A DNA stretch of 8,206 bases from Betaproteobacteria bacterium (GTDB taxonomy: Bacteria; Pseudomonadota; Gammaproteobacteria; Burkholderiales; SG8-41), in contig JAQGNC010000318.1 of NCBI GenBank assembly GCA_028292065.1, positions 1-8,206 on the forward strand, read 5' to 3'. Shown piece by piece: positions 1 to 4,957 of this stretch (positions are counted from its first letter, which is position 1; each line of letters opens with the position of its first letter). The notes under the pieces are model-generated. The model had not been told where the DNA came from. It saw only the letters and a program-made list of their open reading frames with translations, and ran no database searches. Both the position numbers and the translations under genes were made by a program.

Positions 1-543
1 GGGATCGACGGCCATGCCGACCTGCAGGTAGCGGCGCGCGATCTGACGCCGCAATTCCGGCAGCCCCGGCGGCAGGTGCTCGACCATCTCGTGCGGATCG
101 AGGCGCCGCGCCGCCGACGACAGCGCGCCGGCGAGCTTTTGCAGCGGAAAAAGATCGGGGCTCGGAAACGCGGAGCCGAAAGGCACCGTGTCTCTCGCCC
201 TGATCGCATCGAGCACGTCGAAAATGAAATCGCGCACGTCGACGCTGCGTGTCGCCGTGGAGGGCCGGGTGGGAAGCGGCGGAGGCGGCACTGCGGCGCG
301 CTGCGGGGTGACGTAATAGCCGGAGCGCGGGCGCGTGCGAATCTCGCCGCGGTCCTCGAGCGCGTAATACGCCCTCAGTACGGTGCCGCGGCTGACGCGA
401 TGCGCCTGGCTCGCCTGGCGCACCGAAGGCAGCCGGTCGCCGACTCGCAGCACGCGCGCCCGGATCTGGTGCGAGATTTCTTCGGCGAGCTGTTCATAGC
501 GCTTCATGGCGGCGACAGCCCGGGCCAAAGTTGTACTCGCCAT
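1..543 (-). CDS. MocR-type (GntR/aminotransferase) transcriptional regulator, C-terminus outside the window
   Basis: The 181 visible residues form the N-terminal part of a MocR/PdxR regulator, a GntR winged helix-turn-helix joined to a fold-type I aminotransferase-like domain that binds pyridoxal phosphate and acts as effector sensor. Seen: a GntR domain at about residues 14-79 with VGDRLPSVRQ (34-43), VSRGTVLRAYYALEDRG (50-66) and RTRPRSGYYV (69-78). A Pro-rich linker follows, then the start of the aminotransferase-like domain (FGSAFPSPDLFP about 123-134, HLPPGLPELRRQIARRYL about 156-173). The PLP-binding lysine would lie beyond position 1. I use ATG 543; ATG 507 (MKRYEQLAEE) is in frame, matches the usual start point of such proteins and is equally possible. 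Neither has a strong ribosome-binding site. It is divergent from the response regulator at 679, with a palindrome between them, so autoregulation is plausible. The effector is unknown. Confidence 0.93.
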   Translation of the reverse strand, partial: MASTTLARAVAAMKRYEQLAEEISHQIRARVLRVGDRLPSVRQASQAHRVSRGTVLRAYYALEDRGEIRTRPRSGYYVTPQRAAVPPPPLPTRPSTATRSVDVRDFIFDVLDAIRARDTVPFGSAFPSPDLFPLQKLAGALSSAARRLDPHEMVEHLPPGLPELRRQIARRYLQVGMAVDP

Positions 544-554
544 ATCTCGCAGGA

Positions 555-580
555 ACTGTACCTGCCTCGGACCTGGTCCG
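555..580. promoter_or_regulatory. Candidate operator in the mocR/response-regulator divergent region
   Basis: CGGACC-T-GGTCCG (568-580) is a perfect 6+6 palindrome around one base. CTGTACC (556-562) and CTGGTCC (573-579) are related heptamers whose starts are 17 bases apart. They lie just upstream of the leftward regulator gene and 99 bases before the GTG at 679. GntR/MocR regulators commonly bind short palindromes or direct repeats in their own divergent promoter, so autoregulation is the natural guess. I see no convincing -35/-10 pair in 544-678. Confidence 0.35.
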
Positions 581-678
581 GCGGCGAATGCGGGCTACTG
601 TGTCTGTCGGCTGCTGCGTGCGGCGACTATCTTCTGCCCCTCGCCGCGCGAAGCGGCCGATACAGGTTCGAATAGCCA

Positions 679-1320
679 GTGACGATCAGTGTTTTCATAA
701 CCGACGACCACGCAGTGATGCGTGATGGACTCAAGGCGCTGCTCAGGTCCGCGCCCGACATGGAAGTCGTCGGAGAAGCGTGCGACGGCCGCGACGCGGT
801 GCGCGACGTGCTGAAGCTCCAGCCCGACGTGGTGTTGATGGATATCTCGATGCCCGGGCTCAACGGGATCGAGGCGGTGCGCGTGCTGCGCAAGCGCGAG
901 TGCAGCGCCCGCCTGGTGATGCTGTCGATGCATTCGACTTCGGAGCACGTGTTCCGCGCGCTCGAAGCCGGCGCCGACGGCTATCTGCTCAAGGAATCGG
1001 CGGGGACCGAAGTGGTCGCCGCGGTGCGCAGCGTCTATTCCGGCCGGCGCTACATGAGCCGCGCCATCACCGCTGCGCATCTGGACACCGCTGCGGCAGC
1101 GCTGCCGGACAGCCCGCTCGAACGCCTGAGCACGCGCGAGCGGCAAGTGCTCCAGCTGGTGGTCGAAGGCCGATCGAGCAGCGAGATCGCGGCGTGCGTC
1201 CACCTGTCGCCCAAGACGGTCGAGACCTATCGCAGCCGCATGATGAAAAAGCTCGGCGTGCAGGATGTCACCGGACTCGTGAAATTCGCCTTGCAGCACG
1301 GGCTGACCACGCTCGACTGA
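679..1320 (+). CDS. NarL/FixJ-family response regulator (receiver + LuxR-type HTH)
   Basis: This 213-residue protein is a cytoplasmic two-component response regulator that should bind DNA when phosphorylated by a sensor kinase. The receiver domain (about 1-120) has every expected residue: Asp9-Asp10 acidic pocket, phosphoacceptor Asp55 in VVLMDISMPG, Ser83 and Lys105 in YLLKES. The C-terminal LuxR-type HTH (about 147-208) contains LSTRERQVLQLVVEGRSSSE and LSPKTVETYRSRMMKKLGV. GTG 679 is chosen because it gives a complete first beta strand (MTISVFITDDH); the next in-frame ATG at 718 would remove Asp9-Asp10. The Shine-Dalgarno sequence is weak. No histidine kinase is visible, so its partner is encoded elsewhere or outside the window. 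A second receiver gene follows 115 bases downstream on the same strand. Confidence 0.95.
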   Translation: MTISVFITDDHAVMRDGLKALLRSAPDMEVVGEACDGRDAVRDVLKLQPDVVLMDISMPGLNGIEAVRVLRKRECSARLVMLSMHSTSEHVFRALEAGADGYLLKESAGTEVVAAVRSVYSGRRYMSRAITAAHLDTAAAALPDSPLERLSTRERQVLQLVVEGRSSSEIAACVHLSPKTVETYRSRMMKKLGVQDVTGLVKFALQHGLTTLD

Positions 1321-1424
1321 GCCGCAACGACCTCTGCCTGCAGACCACGCTCGAGACCGCTGATACCTGCCGCGCCGGCGACGGCGTGCGCCATGCCAGC
1401 GAACTTCGCGCTCCTACGGCAACC

Positions 1425-1438
1425 GGAGATTCAACATC
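1425..1438 (+). promoter_or_regulatory. Shine-Dalgarno placed in front of an ATC codon
   Basis: GGAG at 1425-1428 is followed after 7 bases by ATC (1436-1438), which opens the frame I T A T N K N L R V L I V E D, a normal receiver-domain N-terminus. No ATG, GTG or TTG lies in this frame between the upstream stop (TGA 1361-1363) and ATG 1502. ATC is therefore either a rare genuine start or a changed ATG. An out-of-frame ATG at 1393 opens a 19-codon ORF that ends at TAA 1450-1452, just where the receiver frame begins. Confidence 0.5.
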
Positions 1439-1828
1439 ACCGCAACGAATAAAAACCTGCGCGTCCTCATCGTCGAGGATCGTCCGATCGACGCCGAGCT
1501 GATGGTGATTGCGCTCGGCCGTGCCGGATTCCACCCGACGTGGACCCGGGTCGACACCGAAGCGCAGTACCTGGCGGCGCTCGATTCGAGTTACGACGTG
1601 GTGCTGTGCGACCACGCGCTGCCGCAGTTCAGCCCGCTGCGCGCGCTCGAGCTGCTCAACGCCGCCGGGCTCGACGTTCCGCTGCTCGTCGTGTCGGGCA
1701 GCAGGAACGACGATCACGCAGCGGAAGCGTTGCGCCTCGGCGCCGCCGATTACCTGCTCAAGGACCGGCTCGGCCGCCTGGGGCCCGCCGTTCACGCGGC
1801 GCTCGAGCGCCGGCGCCAGGCGCGCTAA
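1436..1828 (+). CDS. Stand-alone receiver-domain response regulator, apparent ATC start
   Basis: Counted from ATC 1436 this is 130 residues and essentially one receiver domain, with no output domain. Seen: acidic pair Glu14-Asp15 in VLIVEDRPIDAE, phosphoacceptor Asp59 in YDVVLCDHALPQFS, Ser87 in LLVVSGS, Lys109 in DYLLKDRLGRLGPAV, then an Arg-rich end. All switch residues are present. The wording of the alpha4-beta5 region (GAADYLLKD followed by LGRLGPAV) resembles receivers found at the N-terminus of receiver-PAS-kinase or cyclase proteins, so it may be a clipped relative of those; this is inference. Single-domain receivers act through protein contacts or as phosphate shuttles. It follows the NarL-type regulator, which suggests one phosphorelay. 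If translation starts only at ATG 1502, the first 22 residues, including Glu14-Asp15, are lost and the protein is probably non-functional. Confidence 0.75.
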   Translation: MTATNKNLRVLIVEDRPIDAELMVIALGRAGFHPTWTRVDTEAQYLAALDSSYDVVLCDHALPQFSPLRALELLNAAGLDVPLLVVSGSRNDDHAAEALRLGAADYLLKDRLGRLGPAVHAALERRRQAR

Positions 1829-1924
1829 AGCCTTTCCGCGGGCGCTCCGCCGGCCCCGCGAGGCGTTGCGGGCTTGGCGTCGCCGCTGGCATCATGAGGG
1901 CCCTCGCGACTGTCGGGAGCTTCG

Positions 1925-2632
1925 ATGCAAAGACGCGGATTTCTGCGGGCGTGCGCCGGCTGCGCCGCCCTCGGCGCGGCGCCCACCCAGGGCGCTCAAG
2001 GCGAGGTGAAGCCCAGGGCGTACTCGCGCACCCGCCTCTCCGACGAGCGCCGGCAGCCGCTGCGCGCAGGCACCCTGGTACCGGGGCGCAACTACATCTT
2101 TCACTATCCTTTCGAAGGCACGCCGTGCTTTCTCATCAACCTGGGAAAGCCCACGGTGCAGAACGTGAGCCTGCGCACCGAAAGCGGCGCCGGGTATGAA
2201 TGGCCCGGCGGCGTCGGGCCCGCGCGGGGAATCGTCGCCTACAGCGCGATCTGCACTCACCGCATGACCTACCCGACGCGCCAGATCAGCTTCATCAGCT
2301 ATCGCGAACGCTCGAGCGCGGGCGCCGCGGCAAAGTTGAACACCATCCACTGCTGCTCCGAGCACAGCGAATACGACCCGGCATCGGGCGCGCGCGTGCT
2401 GAGCGGCCCGGCGCCCCAGCCGCTACCCGCGATCCTCCTCGAGTATGAGCCGGCGACCGACGGCCTTTATGCCGTCGGCACTCTGGGCGGCGATCTGTAC
2501 AATGCATTCTTCGCGAAGTACGAAGTCAAGCTCGAGCTCGACTACGGCAGCGGCCGTGCGCGGCGGCAAGTCGACGGCGTCAGCGTCGTCAGTGAGCTCG
2601 GAGATTTCTGCAGGCAGCAGGTGCGCTGCTGA
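1925..2632 (+). CDS. Exported Rieske-type [2Fe-2S] protein, atypical cluster motif
   Basis: This 235-residue protein probably carries a Rieske [2Fe-2S] centre and works outside the cytoplasm as an electron carrier or redox subunit. The short N-terminus MQRRGFLRACAGCAALGAA has a twin-arginine RRGFL motif and resembles a Tat signal. Likely cluster ligands are Cys110 and His112 (ICTHRMTYPT) and Cys144 and His147 (HCCSEHSEYDP), followed by GARVLSGPAPQPLP (155-168), the typical C-terminal flank of Rieske domains. The two ligand boxes are separated by about 31 residues instead of the usual 15-17, and the usual disulfide pair of cytochrome bc1 Rieske proteins is missing. Cys143 and the C-terminal Cys228/Cys235 are extra. 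ATG 1925 is preceded by GGGAG (1915-1919). The sodC gene begins 36 bases downstream, suggesting co-transcription. I do not recognise the exact subfamily. Confidence 0.87.
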   Translation: MQRRGFLRACAGCAALGAAPTQGAQGEVKPRAYSRTRLSDERRQPLRAGTLVPGRNYIFHYPFEGTPCFLINLGKPTVQNVSLRTESGAGYEWPGGVGPARGIVAYSAICTHRMTYPTRQISFISYRERSSAGAAAKLNTIHCCSEHSEYDPASGARVLSGPAPQPLPAILLEYEPATDGLYAVGTLGGDLYNAFFAKYEVKLELDYGSGRARRQVDGVSVVSELGDFCRQQVRC

Positions 2633-2668
2633 AAATCGCATCCAACGAAACCACAGGAGAGGCAAAAC

Positions 2669-3184
2669 ATGACAAAAATCATCGGCGGCACCGCCACCAT
2701 GCTGCTGCTCGCAGCTTGCGCGTCCACACCGGGCGGCGAGCCCCCCACCGCGACTGCCACGCTGCAGCCGGCCAGCGGCTCGCAGGTTCAGGGCCAGATC
2801 AAGTTCACCCAAGTCGGGCCGAACCGCGTGCGAGTCACCGGTGAAGTGACGGGCCACCAGCCGGGGCTGAAAGGCTTCCACATACACGAGAAAGGCGACT
2901 GCAGCGCGCCCGACGCCATGAGCGCAGGCGGCCACTTCAACCCGGCCAAAGCCAAGCACGGCGTCACCCCCGCCGTCGGCCACGCGGGTGACATGGGCAA
3001 TCTCGCCTTCTCCGACGCGGGACGCGCGACGATCGACACCACGTTCGAAGGCCTGACCGTCAGCAGCGACACCCCGAACGGCATCATCGGACGCGCCGTC
3101 GTCGTTCACATGGGCACCGACGACCTCAAGACCGACCCCACCGGCAACGCGGGCGCGCGTGCGGCGTGCGGGGTGATTGGCTGA
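2669..3184 (+). CDS. sodC: Cu,Zn superoxide dismutase, lipoprotein type
   Basis: This 171-residue enzyme converts superoxide to oxygen and hydrogen peroxide in the periplasm or at a membrane surface. The N-terminus has a lipoprotein signal with lipobox LLAAC (lipidated Cys17), then a Pro/Thr-rich tether. All catalytic features are present: Cu ligands His71 and His73 (GFHIHEKGDC), bridging His89 (GGHFNP), Cu ligand His147 (VVVHMGTDD), Zn ligands His97, His105 and Asp108 (VGHAGDMGNL), the disulfide pair Cys78-Cys167, and guiding Arg164 in GNAGARAACGVIG. The start has a strong ribosome-binding site, AGGAGAGG (2655-2662). It follows the Rieske gene closely. Both products are exported, so a joint role in handling oxidants or electron transfer at the envelope is possible but unproven. 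Confidence 0.97.
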   Translation: MTKIIGGTATMLLLAACASTPGGEPPTATATLQPASGSQVQGQIKFTQVGPNRVRVTGEVTGHQPGLKGFHIHEKGDCSAPDAMSAGGHFNPAKAKHGVTPAVGHAGDMGNLAFSDAGRATIDTTFEGLTVSSDTPNGIIGRAVVVHMGTDDLKTDPTGNAGARAACGVIG

Positions 3185-3199
3185 GGCTCTATCGGGCTG

Positions 3200-3297
3200 A
3201 GGCGTGACGAAGTGACACGGTGACGAGGGACGAAAACCCGAGCGGGCTCGTCACGCCTTACGGTAGCCTCGTCACCCCTTACGGCAACGCCGTCACT
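3200..3297. repeat. Interleaved inverted repeats and 21-base tandem repeat between sodC and the DksA-like gene
   Basis: The 112-base convergent intergenic region is almost entirely repeats of a GTGACGA/TCGTCAC word. Arm A (3200-3210) is the exact 11-base complement of A' (3248-3258). Arm B GGTGACGAGG (3219-3228) is the exact 10-base complement of B' (3267-3276). The order A-B-A'-B' means the two hairpins cannot form together without a pseudoknot. B can also pair with A' over 8 bases (3220-3227/3247-3254). AGTGAC (3211-3216) pairs with GTCACT (3292-3297). The right side is a direct repeat of period 21 with CGTCAC at 3249, 3270 and 3291. There is no T-tract, so it is not a standard intrinsic terminator. 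Confidence 0.8.
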
Positions 3298-3692
3298 CAG
3301 AGCGTCGGCGTCGACCTCGTCGCAAACGTCTTCTCGTGCTTCTCCTGGTCCACGATGCAGCGTGTTGCGGTCGGCTGCGCTTCCAGGCGGGGGAAGCCGA
3401 TGTCCTGGCCGCATTCCTCGCACTCGCCGTAGCTTCCGTCTTCGATGCGGCGCAGCGCGGCGGCGATCGCGTTGAGCTCCTCCATGTCGCGGCCCGCTTC
3501 CTGGATATCGAGATCGGTGTTCATACGCAGCACCGATTCGTCTCCGGCGTCGCCGACACCGCCCATCGCGTCCTCGTTGCCTTCGTTCGCCGCCTGCTCG
3601 CGCTTGTCTCTCACCTCGAGCACCAGCACGCGCTGACGCTCGAGCAGCTTGTTCTTCAACGTCTCGAGCTGGGCGTTGGTCAAGTTTGCCAT
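3297..3692 (-). CDS. DksA/TraR-family zinc-finger-like protein, fourth ligand Asp
   Basis: This 131-residue protein belongs to the DksA/TraR family, whose members enter the RNA polymerase secondary channel and change transcription initiation, usually with ppGpp. Seen: an N-terminal helix rich in Leu, Glu and Lys (about 4-35), a tip region with Asp48-Ala-Gly-Asp51 that resembles the acidic DxxDxA tip of DksA, a second helix (about 60-84), then SYGECEECGQDIGFPRLEAQ and PTATRC. The finger would be Cys91, Cys94, Cys112 plus a fourth Cys at 115, but residue 115 is Asp (CIVDQEKHEKT). Zinc binding may be weakened or use Asp115. ATG 3692 has the ribosome-binding site GAAGAGG (3699-3705 on the complement). 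It is convergent with sodC, and the repeat patch touches its stop codon. Confidence 0.93.
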   Translation of the reverse strand: MANLTNAQLETLKNKLLERQRVLVLEVRDKREQAANEGNEDAMGGVGDAGDESVLRMNTDLDIQEAGRDMEELNAIAAALRRIEDGSYGECEECGQDIGFPRLEAQPTATRCIVDQEKHEKTFATRSTPTL

Positions 3693-3749
3693 TCACTGCC
3701 TCTTCAGGTTGATTGCGGCGCCTCGCTCACCGGCGGCGCCGAACATGCG

Positions 3750-3774
3750 GGGCACGTTAACAAGTAGCGTGCCC
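3750..3774. other. Inverted repeat in the DksA-like/glycine-zipper divergent region
   Basis: GGGCACG (3750-3756) and CGTGCCC (3768-3774) are exact complements around an 11-base spacer that includes GTTAAC. The repeat lies 58 bases upstream of the leftward DksA-like start, where a dyad operator or a 5' leader hairpin could sit. It is short, GC-rich and unproven. Confidence 0.3.
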
Positions 3775-3800
3775 GCCGCGCCCGCGGCGTTCCGCCGTGG

Positions 3801-3828
3801 TTTGTAACAGCCCCTACACTTTGTTGCA
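3801..3828. promoter_or_regulatory. AT-rich TTTGTNNCA direct repeat, possible regulator site
   Basis: TTTGTAACA (3801-3809) and TTTGTTGCA (3820-3828) match at 7 of 9 positions and start 19 bases apart, in the only AT-rich stretch of the 222-base region 3693-3914. TACACT (3815-3820) between them could be a weak -10. TGTAACA words occur in OmpR-type sites, but the spacing here differs from that pattern. Nothing else in 3775-3914 looks like a promoter with correct spacing. Confidence 0.2.
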
Positions 3829-3914
3829 CTTGATCCGTCGACAGGGCGCGTTCGCATCGCGTTTAATGCCTCATGCGGATGAATCCGCGCGAGTCGCAGA
3901 TAAAGGAGAACGTC

Positions 3915-4439
3915 ATGTCGGTCCGAACAACTCTGCATGTGTTTGCCGCCGGGGCGCTGGTCGCGGTGTCGCTGCCCGCGATGGCTGACCATGAAGGGCG
4001 CTGGGAACGCGGCTGGGGCCAGCGCCAGGAGCGCGTCATCGAGCAGCGCTATCCGTCGCGTGAAATCGTCGTCGAGCGGCCGGTTCGCGAGCGCGTCGTC
4101 GAGCGGCCGGTGTACGTCGATCGCAGGGTCGTCGTGGAGCGGCCCGTCTATGTCGAGCGACCGGTCTACGTCGAGCGGCCGGTCTACGTCGAGCGGCCGG
4201 CGCCGGTCTACGGCCCGGTGTACGACCCGGCGCCTGTCGCGTACCCGTCGTACCCGTCGTATCCCGAGTATCCGGAGCCGGCCGCCTACCCGCGCCGCGA
4301 CGGGCCGAACGTCGTCGCCGCCGCCGCGGGCGCCGCGGTCGGCGCAGTCATCGGCAGCCAAGTCGGTGACCGCCACAGCCGCGGCGCGACCACCGCCATC
4401 GGCGCGGTCATCGGCGGGCTGCTCGGCAGCCAGTTCTAG
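3915..4439 (+). CDS. Exported glycine-zipper protein with VERPVY repeats
   Basis: This 174-residue protein has a cleavable signal peptide (about 1-24, ending LPAMA before Asp25), so it is periplasmic or in the outer membrane. Its middle (about 41-95) is a low-complexity charged repeat built on Val-Val-Glu-Arg-Pro-Val-Tyr, with perfect copies at 78-95. A Tyr/Pro-rich spacer (97-126) with YPSYPSYPEYPEP follows. The C-terminal part (132-174) is a double glycine zipper of the 2TM type: AAAAGAAVGAVIGSQVG, then AIGAVIGGLLGSQF. Such domains are found in envelope lipoproteins and stress-related membrane proteins, but no specific function is known. ATG 3915 is chosen over the in-frame ATG 3873 because it has AAAGGAGA (3902-3909) and gives an intact signal peptide. 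Confidence 0.86.
   Translation: MSVRTTLHVFAAGALVAVSLPAMADHEGRWERGWGQRQERVIEQRYPSREIVVERPVRERVVERPVYVDRRVVVERPVYVERPVYVERPVYVERPAPVYGPVYDPAPVAYPSYPSYPEYPEPAAYPRRDGPNVVAAAAGAAVGAVIGSQVGDRHSRGATTAIGAVIGGLLGSQF
4146..4199 (+). repeat. 18-base in-frame tandem repeat, three copies
   Basis: Copies start at 4146, 4164 and 4182. The last two are identical (GTCTACGTCGAGCGGCCG); the first differs at two positions. Each encodes Val-Tyr-Val-Glu-Arg-Pro. Degenerate copies continue upstream to about 4063. Being 18 bases long, copy gain or loss keeps the frame, so repeat number could vary between strains. Confidence 0.9.
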
Positions 4440-4440
4440 A

Positions 4441-4465
4441 TGCCGGGAGGGGAACCCTCCCGGCA
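4441..4465 (+). terminator. Strong hairpin directly after the glycine-zipper stop codon
   Basis: TGCCGGGAGGG (4441-4451) pairs perfectly with CCCTCCCGGCA (4455-4465), an 11-base stem with a GAA loop, one base after the TAG stop. No T-tract follows (CTGGAACTCGG), so it is not a classical intrinsic terminator. It may act as a 3'-end stabiliser or as the stem of a T-less terminator. Confidence 0.5.
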
Positions 4466-4474
4466 CTGGAACTC

Positions 4475-4641
4475 GGTTACGCCTCGGAGGGAAACCCATG
4501 GTTTCCCTCGCTTCGCTCGGCTCGCCAATTACCCCTCGGAAACCAATGGTTTCCCTCCGAGACCTCGCTACGCTCGGCTCGCCGGTTACGAGTCAGTGGG
4601 AAACCAAGGTTTCCCTCCGAGACCTCCCTTCCTTCGGCTCT
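4475..4641. repeat. Three-copy mosaic repeat with GGAAACC/GGTTTCC hairpins
   Basis: Three diverged units (about 4475-4526, 4527-4583, 4584-4641; 52, 57 and 58 bases) share one layout: a TTAC-like entry, a palindrome, then CTCCGAGACCTCGCT-like and CGCTCGGCTCGCC-like segments. The palindromes are 4487-4496/4500-4509 (loop CAT), GGAAACC 4538-4544/4548-4554 (loop AAT) and GGGAAACC 4598-4605/4608-4615 (loop AA). The stems stay perfect while the loops and other segments vary, which suggests the dyad matters. The units are non-coding. They fill the first part of the 512-base gap 4440-4951 and look like members of a dispersed intergenic family. Confidence 0.85.
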
Positions 4642-4649
4642 CTGCCGAT

Positions 4650-4681
4650 CGCTTCGGCGCCCGAGCGCTTCGGCGCCCGAG
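4650..4681. repeat. 16-base tandem duplication
   Basis: CGCTTCGGCGCCCGAG occurs twice head to tail (4650-4665 and 4666-4681), followed by a partial third copy CGCTGCCGC. It adjoins the mosaic repeat and contains the palindrome GGCGCC. It has no visible coding role. Confidence 0.85.
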
Positions 4682-4718
4682 CGCTGCCGCAGCGCCTTCC
4701 GTAACGCCCCTCGTCTCT

Positions 4719-4750
4719 TGCGGCAGTTCACGCCGCAGCCCGGATTTTTT
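4719..4750 (+). terminator. Weak terminator-like stem with T-run
   Basis: TGCGGC (4719-4724) pairs with GCCGCA (4732-4737) across a 7-base loop, and a run of six T follows at 4745-4750. The 7-base gap between stem and T-run is longer than in normal intrinsic terminators. TTGCGGCAG recurs at 4754-4762. The rest of 4682-4857 shows no gene. Confidence 0.25.
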
Positions 4751-4857
4751 AAATTGCGGCAGGTTTCCAACGGTTTTCCAGCCGCTGCCGCCGCGGCGGC
4801 GGGCCTATAGTTCGTCCGTATTCAGGAAACGCGGGATTTGACGTTACGTAAGTTGTG

Positions 4858-4902
4858 AGCCGGTCGCCTGACGGAGACAAAAAATCTCAGCTGTCGCCGG
4901 CT
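4858..4902 (+). other. Possible leader hairpin before the M23 peptidase gene
   Basis: AGCCGG (4858-4863) pairs with CCGGCT (4897-4902). Inside lies GAGA (4874-4877) opposite TCTC (4885-4888) with an A-rich loop CAAAAAA. Together they could form one interrupted stem ending about 55 bases before ATG 4958. The stem is imperfect. TTGACG at 4838-4843 resembles a -35, but no -10 is seen at the right spacing. Confidence 0.25.
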
Positions 4903-4957
4903 GGCAACACCTCACGTTGCATGGCACAATCGTTTCGCACTCATAACTATTTTGAAA

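Noticed and set aside
76..675. Long plus-strand ORF over the left edge
   Set aside because: It is antisense to a clear GntR/MocR domain on the minus strand; its composition is Arg/Ala-rich as expected of a GC-rich shadow frame.
595..1299. 234-codon minus-strand ORF
   Set aside because: Antisense to the NarL-type response regulator, which has all family residues; the ORF has a His/Arg-rich shadow composition.
3824..3867. TTGCAC with TTTAAT as a sigma-70 promoter for the glycine-zipper gene
   Set aside because: The elements are 32 bases apart, far beyond a normal 16-18 base spacer.
3693..4499. 268-codon minus-strand ORF
   Set aside because: Antisense to the glycine-zipper gene. Its Asp/Arg/Pro repeats simply mirror the tandem repeat, and the plus-strand gene has a ribosome-binding site and signal peptide.
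4475..4641. CRISPR array
   Set aside because: Units are diverged, repeats and spacers are not separable, the dyad lies inside each unit, and no cas gene is near.
4477..4770. Repetitive minus-strand ORF (SEGNHWFP-type peptides)
   Set aside because: It is a translation of the mosaic hairpin repeat; repetitive spurious ORFs are expected there.
4922..4938. Sigma-54-like TGGCAC...CGC before the M23 gene
   Set aside because: The GG and GC dinucleotides are 12 bases apart instead of 10, so it does not fit a -24/-12 promoter.
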